A stretch of 64,000 nucleotides of DNA from contig CAVZJU010000006.1 in NCBI GenBank assembly GCA_963775695.1, positions 83,174-147,173 on the forward strand, read 5' to 3'. The first letter of the stretch is position 1. Each line of letters starts with the position of its first letter. Made by a program: the position numbers and the translations under genes. Source of the stretch: DATBLE01 sp963775695 (GTDB lineage Bacteria; Actinomycetota; Thermoleophilia; Gaiellales; Gaiellaceae). The notes under the pieces are model-generated. The model was not told the DNA's origin. It made no database searches and saw only the letters and a program-made list of their open reading frames with translations. Below, one piece after another: positions 59,592 to 64,000 of this stretch.

Positions 59592-60751
59592 GCCGCACGC
59601 AGGTCGGGATCGTCGGCGCGGGGCCGGCCGGGCTGACGCTCGCCCACCTGCTCCACCGCGAGGGGATCGACTCGGTCGTGATCGAGGGCCGCAGTCGCGA
59701 CTACGTCGAGGCGCGCATCCGGGCGGGGGTGCTCGAGCAGCGGACCGCCGACCTGCTGGTGGAGGCCGGCGCGGGCGGACGGATGCAACGCGAGGGGATC
59801 GTCCACGACGGGATCGAGCTCCAGTTCGACGGCGAGCGGCACCGGATCGCCTTCGACGAGCTGACCGGCAAGTCGATCGTCATCTACGGGCAGACCGAGG
59901 TGGTCAAGGACCTGATCGAGGCGCGGCAGGAGAGCGGCCGGCCGCTGTTGTTCGAGGTCGCCGACGTCTCGGTCTCGGATCTGGAGACGGAGCGCCCGCG
60001 GCTCGCGTTCACCCACGAGGGCGCCAGGCAGGAGCTCGAGTGCGACGTGATCGCCGGCTGCGACGGCTTCCACGGCGTCTGCCGGCCGAGCATCCCCGAC
60101 GGCGTCCTCACCGAGTTCTCGCGCGAGTATCCGTTCGGCTGGCTCGGCATCCTGGCCGCGGTTGCACCGTCGATCGAGGAGCTCGTCTACTCGGCGCACG
60201 AGCGCGGCTTCGCGCTGCTCAGCCTCCGCACGCCGGAGCTGTCCCGCTACTACCTCCAGTGCGCGCCGGACGAGGACCTGGCGCTGTGGCCGGACGAGAC
60301 GATCTGGGCGGAGCTCCAGCTGCGGGTCGGCCTCGAGGGGTGGACGCTCGAGGAGGGGCCGATCCTCGAGAAGGGGGTCACCGGGATGCGCAGCTACGTG
60401 GTCGAGCCGATGCAGTACGGCCGGCTGTTCCTGGCCGGCGACGCGGCGCACATCGTCCCGCCGACCGGCGCGAAGGGGCTGAACCTGGCGATCGGCGACG
60501 TGCGGCTGCTCGCCGAGACGATCGTCGACTGGTACCGGTCGGGCGACGCCGCCGTGCTCGAGCGCTACTCGGCCGAGTGCCTGCGCCGCGTCTGGCGCGC
60601 CGAGCACTTCTCGTGGTGGATGACGACGATGCTGCACCTGCCGCCGGGCGAGGATCCGTTCGGCTACCGCCTGCGCCTGTCCCAGCTGAGGTACGTGACC
60701 GGCTCGGCGGCGGCCGCGACCTCCCTGGCCGAGAACTACGTCGGCTACTGA
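59588..60751 (+). CDS. pobA: 4-hydroxybenzoate 3-monooxygenase
   Basis: This 387-residue flavin monooxygenase has GxGxxG in VGIVGAGPAGLTLAHLL, the PobA signature DYVEARIRAGVLEQRT, CDGFHGVCR (the DG motif) and GDAAHIVPPTGAKGLNLAIGD. It makes protocatechuate from 4-hydroxybenzoate and feeds pcaHG. It is the last gene of the run, with a GTG start overlapping pcaC. No pcaF thiolase lies in the window. Confidence 0.93.
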   Translation: MSRTQVGIVGAGPAGLTLAHLLHREGIDSVVIEGRSRDYVEARIRAGVLEQRTADLLVEAGAGGRMQREGIVHDGIELQFDGERHRIAFDELTGKSIVIYGQTEVVKDLIEARQESGRPLLFEVADVSVSDLETERPRLAFTHEGARQELECDVIAGCDGFHGVCRPSIPDGVLTEFSREYPFGWLGILAAVAPSIEELVYSAHERGFALLSLRTPELSRYYLQCAPDEDLALWPDETIWAELQLRVGLEGWTLEEGPILEKGVTGMRSYVVEPMQYGRLFLAGDAAHIVPPTGAKGLNLAIGDVRLLAETIVDWYRSGDAAVLERYSAECLRRVWRAEHFSWWMTTMLHLPPGEDPFGYRLRLSQLRYVTGSAAAATSLAENYVGY

Positions 60752-61156
60752 GCGGCCTCTCCCTGCTCGGTCAGCCACGCTTTGGCGACTCGCTTCGGCG
60801 CTCGGCTCAGCCACGCCTCTTCGATCAGGTCGCGGAGCTCGGCGCGCTCGCAGGTACTTCAAGTTCGGGATCCGGATGAGGACGGCCGGGTAGCCGTTCC
60901 AGTGCGGGGTGGTGAAGAAGATCTCGCGGTCGTCCGAAAGGGTCATCTCCTTCACGTCGAGATCGGTGGTCCGGAAGACGAAGACATCGGTCAGCCGTTC
61001 CCCCGTCTCCGCGTCGAGTGCGTCCGGCCGCGGTGAGCGGTGCCAGCAGATCACCTTCCCGTTGACGGAGTAGCTGGGGCGGCCGTCCTCATCCTCTCCC
61101 CGAACGGTCTCGGGTAGCTCCAGGGCCAGCTTCTCGACGTCGCGCAGGGTCGCCAC
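60745..61156 (-). CDS. MmcQ/YjbR-family protein, one frameshift
   Basis: A protein of about 136 residues has VEKLALELPETVRGEDEDGRPSYSVNGKVICWHR, DREIFFTTPHWNGYPAVLIRIPNLKYL. After a frame change near 60860 it continues AELRDLIEEAWLSRAPKRVAKAW to a stop at 60745, overlapping the pobA end by 7 bases. It has the small DNA-binding-like CyaY fold and its function is not established. Confidence 0.78.
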
Positions 61157-61186
61157 GGGCTCAGTCTCGGTGATCGGCGACCGGGC

Positions 61187-61987
61187 TCACGCCCGGGAGG
61201 CTATACGTGCGCCTGCGGCGGCTGCGACGTAGGCTCCGGCGGCGACCAGCACGATCGCGCCGCCGGGGGCGAGGTCGGCGTAGTACGAGATCGTCAGGCC
61301 CACGAAGACGGAACCGAGCCCGATCGCCATCGAGAGCGCGAGGGTCCAGGCGATGCTGCGCGCGAGCCGGCCCGCCGCCGTCACCGGCAGGACCATCAGC
61401 GCAGCGATCAGCAGGATCCCGACGATTCGCATCGAGAGCGCGATCGTCACGCCTGCGAGGCCCGCGACCACGACGTTCAGCGTCCCCACCGGCAGCCCGG
61501 CCACCCGCGCGCCCTCCTCGTCGAGCGCCACCGCGACGAGCGCGCGGTAGAGGGCGGCGATCAGCGCGAGGCCCGCACCGCCCATCACGGCGACGAGCAG
61601 GAGGCCGCCGTGGGTGACGGTCAGGATCGAGCCGAACAGGAACGAGAACAGGTTCGCGTTCAGCGCGCCCGCCGCCGAGACCATCACCACTCCCGCGGCG
61701 ATCCCGGTGTAGAAGAGGAGCGCAAGCGCCTGGTCCCCGGCCGTGCGCCGGTTCGCCCGCAGCCACTCGACCGCGATCGCGCCGGCAACGGAGGCGACCA
61801 GCGCGGTCGCAACGGGCGCGATTCCGAGCAGGTAGCCGAGTGCCACACCCGCGAACGCGATGTGGCCGATCCCGTCGCCGATCAGGCTCATCCGCCGCTG
61901 GACGAGGAAGAAGCCCACGGCGGGCGCGAGCACGCCGACGACGGCGCCTGCCCCGAAAGCGAGGCGCATGAACTCGTGGCTAAGCAT
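61187..61987 (-). CDS. znuB: Zinc ABC transporter permease
   Basis: This 266-residue ABC-3 family permease has about eight helices: FFLVQRRMSLIGDGIGHIAFAGVALGYLLG is the family hallmark, with ALSMRIVGILLIAALMVLPV later. It overlaps znuC by 8 bases. Mn/Fe systems share the fold; the adjacent Zur-type repressor and box favour zinc. Confidence 0.92.
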   Translation of the reverse strand: MLSHEFMRLAFGAGAVVGVLAPAVGFFLVQRRMSLIGDGIGHIAFAGVALGYLLGIAPVATALVASVAGAIAVEWLRANRRTAGDQALALLFYTGIAAGVVMVSAAGALNANLFSFLFGSILTVTHGGLLLVAVMGGAGLALIAALYRALVAVALDEEGARVAGLPVGTLNVVVAGLAGVTIALSMRIVGILLIAALMVLPVTAAGRLARSIAWTLALSMAIGLGSVFVGLTISYYADLAPGGAIVLVAAGAYVAAAAGARIASRA

Positions 61988-62699
61988 GGGAGTGGGAGGG
62001 GTCGTGCCAGCGGTCCGGCAGATCGGCGGCGACGCCGTCGAAGGCGATCCCGCCGCGCACGAGCAGCAGCCGCTCGGCCACGTGCTCGACTGCGCCGAAC
62101 TCGTGCGAGACGTAGAGGATCGTCACCCGAAGCTCCGCCTGGAGCCGGGCGAGCAGAGCGGCCAGCGCCTCCTGCGCGTCCGCGTCGACGCCGGTGGTCG
62201 GCTCGTCGAGGATCAGGAGGCGCGGCTGGGTCGCGATCGCCTTGGCGATGAACGCGCGCTGCTGCTGGCCGCCGGACAGAGTGGTGATCGGCTCGTCTGC
62301 CTGAGCGGTCAGGCCGACGCGGCCGATCGCGGCGTCGACGGCACGGCGGTCGTCGGCCGTCAGCGGCCCGAGCAGCCGCCGGCGGGTGACCCGGCCGGCG
62401 GAGACGACCTCGCGGACGGTGGCGGGCGCCTCGATCCCGAGGTGGGCGCGCTGCGGAAGGTACGCGAGGTAGCCACGCCGAGCCGCCGTCCCGACCGGCT
62501 CGCCGAACACCCGGACGGTTCCCCGCTGCGGCCGGTCCAGACCCACGATCAGCCGGAGCAGCGTCGTCTTGCCGCCGCCGTTCGGCCCGGCGATCGCCAC
62601 GAACTGGCCTTCGGGGATCGCCGCGGAGACGTCCTCGAGCACGGGACGGCGTGGGTCGTACCCGAACCGAACGGCCTCGAGCTCGACGGCTAGCGGCAC
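61980..62699 (-). CDS. znuC: Zinc ABC transporter ATPase
   Basis: This 239-residue ATPase has Walker A AGPNGGGKTTLL, a Q-loop in YLPQRAHLG, the signature LSGGQQQRAFIAKAIATQPRLLILDEPTTGVDADAQEAL and the switch His in YVSHEFG. The GTG at 62699 overlaps the restored znuA stop. In the raw frame it reads as a fusion with znuA because of the indel upstream. Confidence 0.92.
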   Translation of the reverse strand: MPLAVELEAVRFGYDPRRPVLEDVSAAIPEGQFVAIAGPNGGGKTTLLRLIVGLDRPQRGTVRVFGEPVGTAARRGYLAYLPQRAHLGIEAPATVREVVSAGRVTRRRLLGPLTADDRRAVDAAIGRVGLTAQADEPITTLSGGQQQRAFIAKAIATQPRLLILDEPTTGVDADAQEALAALLARLQAELRVTILYVSHEFGAVEHVAERLLLVRGGIAFDGVAADLPDRWHDPSHSHA

Positions 62700-63551
62700 G
62701 CCAGCCCCTTGCGCAGGGCGGCGAGATTGGCCCGCATGACCGTGAAGTAGTCGGCCCCGCGGGCGAGGGCGCGCGGCGTCAGGCCCTCGAGCGGGTCGAG
62801 CACGGCGACGGTGGCGTCCGGTCTCCCTCGAAACCGTCCGGGCTATTCGCGGCGACGCGAGCGGCTCGGCGAACACGGTCGTGGCGCCGCTCTCCCGGAC
62901 ACGGGCGATCACGCGGGCGAGCTCGCGCGGAGCGGGCTCGGCTTCCGGGCTCAGGCCTTCGACGGAGACCTGCCGCAGGCCGTATCGCTGTGCCAGGTAG
63001 CCGAAGGCGGCGTGGCTGGTCACGATCTGGCGGCGATCGCAGTGCGCGAGGCCCGCGCGGAACTCCCCGTCGAGCTCGCGCAGCCGCGCGACCAGCCGTG
63101 CCGCTGCCGGCTTCGCGTGCAGCGCCTTGCCGATCACGCGCACGAGCTGCGCGTAGCGGAGCGGGTCGAGCCACACGTGCGGGTCGTTGCCGTGCCGATC
63201 GACGCCGGGCGCGTCGAGGAGGGAGAGCGAGGTGCCGTTCGAGGTCCGCGCCGCGCGCTCGAGTTGCGGCTGGAAACCATGTCCCATCAGAAGGACGAGC
63301 CCGGCGTCCTTGACCGCTGCGACGTCGTCGGGCGAGAGCTCGAGGTCGTGCGGCTCTGCGCCCGCCGGCGTCAGATTGGTGACGTGGACGTGCGGGCCGC
63401 CGACCTGCTCCGCCGCGTAGGCCAGGGGATAGAAGGCGGCGACGACGTCGTTCCGGCTCGGGCGCGTCGAGTCACCGCCCGCGGCGAAGGCGGCGGCGAC
63501 CGTGCCGGCGACGATCGCGCCGAGCAAGATGAAAATGATTCTCAATCTCAA
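62690..63551 (-). CDS. znuA: Zinc-binding periplasmic/lipo protein, one frameshift
   Basis: This cluster A-I binding protein has a signal segment (IIFILLGAIVAGTVAAAFAAG), VVAAFYPLAYAAEQVGGPHVHVTNL, GAEPHDLELSPDD (His ligand), GNDPHVWLDP (His ligand) and TSHAAFGYLAQRYGL (His). The frame changes near 62825, after which TVAVLDPLEGLTPRALARGADYFTVMRANLAAL restores the family C-terminus. No long His-rich loop is present. The TTG at 63551 is used here; another TTG at 63527 would put the Zur box upstream of the gene. Confidence 0.87.
63530..63544. promoter_or_regulatory. Zur box
   Basis: TGAAAATGATTCTCA is a near-perfect 7-1-7 palindrome matching actinobacterial Zur sites. It lies between the divergent znuA and zur genes, at the very start of the annotated znuA frame. 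Confidence 0.75.
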
Positions 63552-63560
63552 CGGAGGGCT

Positions 63561-63993
63561 ATGCTAGACGACATGAGCACGGCGAATCAAGCAGCCGCCT
63601 TCCTCGTCCGGCAACGGGATCAGGAAGACGCCGCAGCGGCTGCTGATCGTCGAGGAGCTGGCCCGCGAGCACAACGACGTCACCGCCGGCGAGTTCCACG
63701 ACCGGCTGCGCCGAAAGGGCGCCGGCATCGGGCTGGCCACCGTCTACCGGACGCTGTCCCTCCTGCACGAGCACGGCGCCGTCGACACGTTCTCCCATCA
63801 TGCGGGCGAGCTCTGCTACCGGCTCTGCGGCGACGTCCACCACCATCATCTCGTCTGCACCAGCTGCCACCGCGTCGTCGAGCTCCCCGACTGCGACCTC
63901 GAGGCGTGGGTGAAGCGCAGCGCCGGACGCCACGGCTTCACCGCCACCGCCCACGAGGTCGAGATTCGGGGTCTTTGCGCCGAGTGCCGCTAG
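63561..63993 (+). CDS. zur: Fur-family zinc uptake regulator, one frameshift
   Basis: After a short N-terminus the frame changes near 63600. The rest is a full Fur/Zur protein: NGIRKTPQRLLIVEELAREHNDVTAGEFHDRLRRKGAGIGLATVYRTLSLLHEHGAV (winged helix), CGDVHHHHLVCTSCHRVVELPDCDLE (metal site, CxxC) and GLCAECR (second CxxC). GGAGG lies just before the ATG at 63561; ATG 63573 is an alternative start. Adjacent znuACB and the Zur box identify the metal as zinc. Confidence 0.85.
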
Positions 63994-64000
63994 ACGCTCG

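Noticed and set aside
59225..61156. A 643-codon minus-strand frame
   Set aside because: Only its first 105 codons are the MmcQ-like gene. The remainder is antisense to pobA and pcaC, reached because of a frameshift.
61980..63551. A ZnuA-ZnuC fusion protein
   Set aside because: The junction is a single-base frameshift. The other frame restores a normal ZnuA end and stop, overlapping a GTG start for ZnuC.

Overview
This is 64 kb of high-GC DNA with GTG/TTG starts, many 4-base (ATGA/GTGA) gene overlaps, an HrdB/SigA-like sigma factor, PucR- and IclR-type regulators and a typical actinobacterial pca cluster. All of this suggests a chromosomal piece of an actinobacterium. The gene style (an ArsR/DUF2892/MMPL operon, many CopC/CopD and YcnI-type proteins, single tRNAs without encoded CCA) would fit a Thermoleophilia-like soil lineage, but that placement is inference.

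Left part (1-12.6 kb): a truncated hypothetical gene and a secreted Gly/Ser repeat protein come first. They are followed by a long minus-strand gene set read from right to left: a PucR-type GAF regulator, a type III glutamine-synthetase-like enzyme (GmaS-like), MgsA/MgsB/MgsC-like amidotransferase and glutamate-synthase modules, and all four subunits of a heterotetrameric sarcosine-oxidase-like enzyme (SoxD, A, G, B). Together these are the parts list of the N-methylglutamate pathway for methylamine oxidation. The methyl group would leave on tetrahydrofolate through the GcvT-like domain of SoxA.

12.6-19 kb: an amidase (minus) diverges from a tightly packed plus-strand set: CE4 deacetylase, gamma-glutamyltranspeptidase, an oxalyl-CoA-synthetase-like AMP ligase and a ketopantoate-reductase-like enzyme. 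The substrate is unknown. 19-28 kb is accessory: an ECF sigma/anti-sigma-like pair with a visible autoregulatory promoter, an IS110 remnant abutting an integrase remnant beside tRNA-Lys, a collagen-like secreted protein, a badly frameshifted membrane protein and an IS3 remnant.

28-44 kb: an arsR-DUF2892-MMPL operon comes first. Next is a group-2 sigma factor with a secreted Thr/Pro repeat protein, boxed by 29-bp perfect inverted repeats. After that is a copper-handling region (SCO1-like, CopC-CopD, YcnI/DUF1775, FixH/YtkA-like lipoprotein) in which two gene families are present twice and one SCO gene is cut off. 44-48 kb holds tRNA-Glu and a large adenylate-cyclase/AAA/TPR regulator.

48-61 kb: a NitT/TauT-type ABC importer has two nearly identical tandem solute-binding proteins, each carrying a C-terminal cupredoxin-like extension. 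It precedes a protocatechuate/4-hydroxybenzoate cluster (IclR regulator, CoA-transferase, pcaH, G, B, D, C, pobA), so aromatic-acid uptake is a natural guess for the importer. 61-64 kb: znuACB diverges from zur across a Zur box.

From about 24 kb rightwards many otherwise well conserved genes contain single-base frameshifts. These look more like base-calling/assembly indels than true decay, and affected genes are marked.
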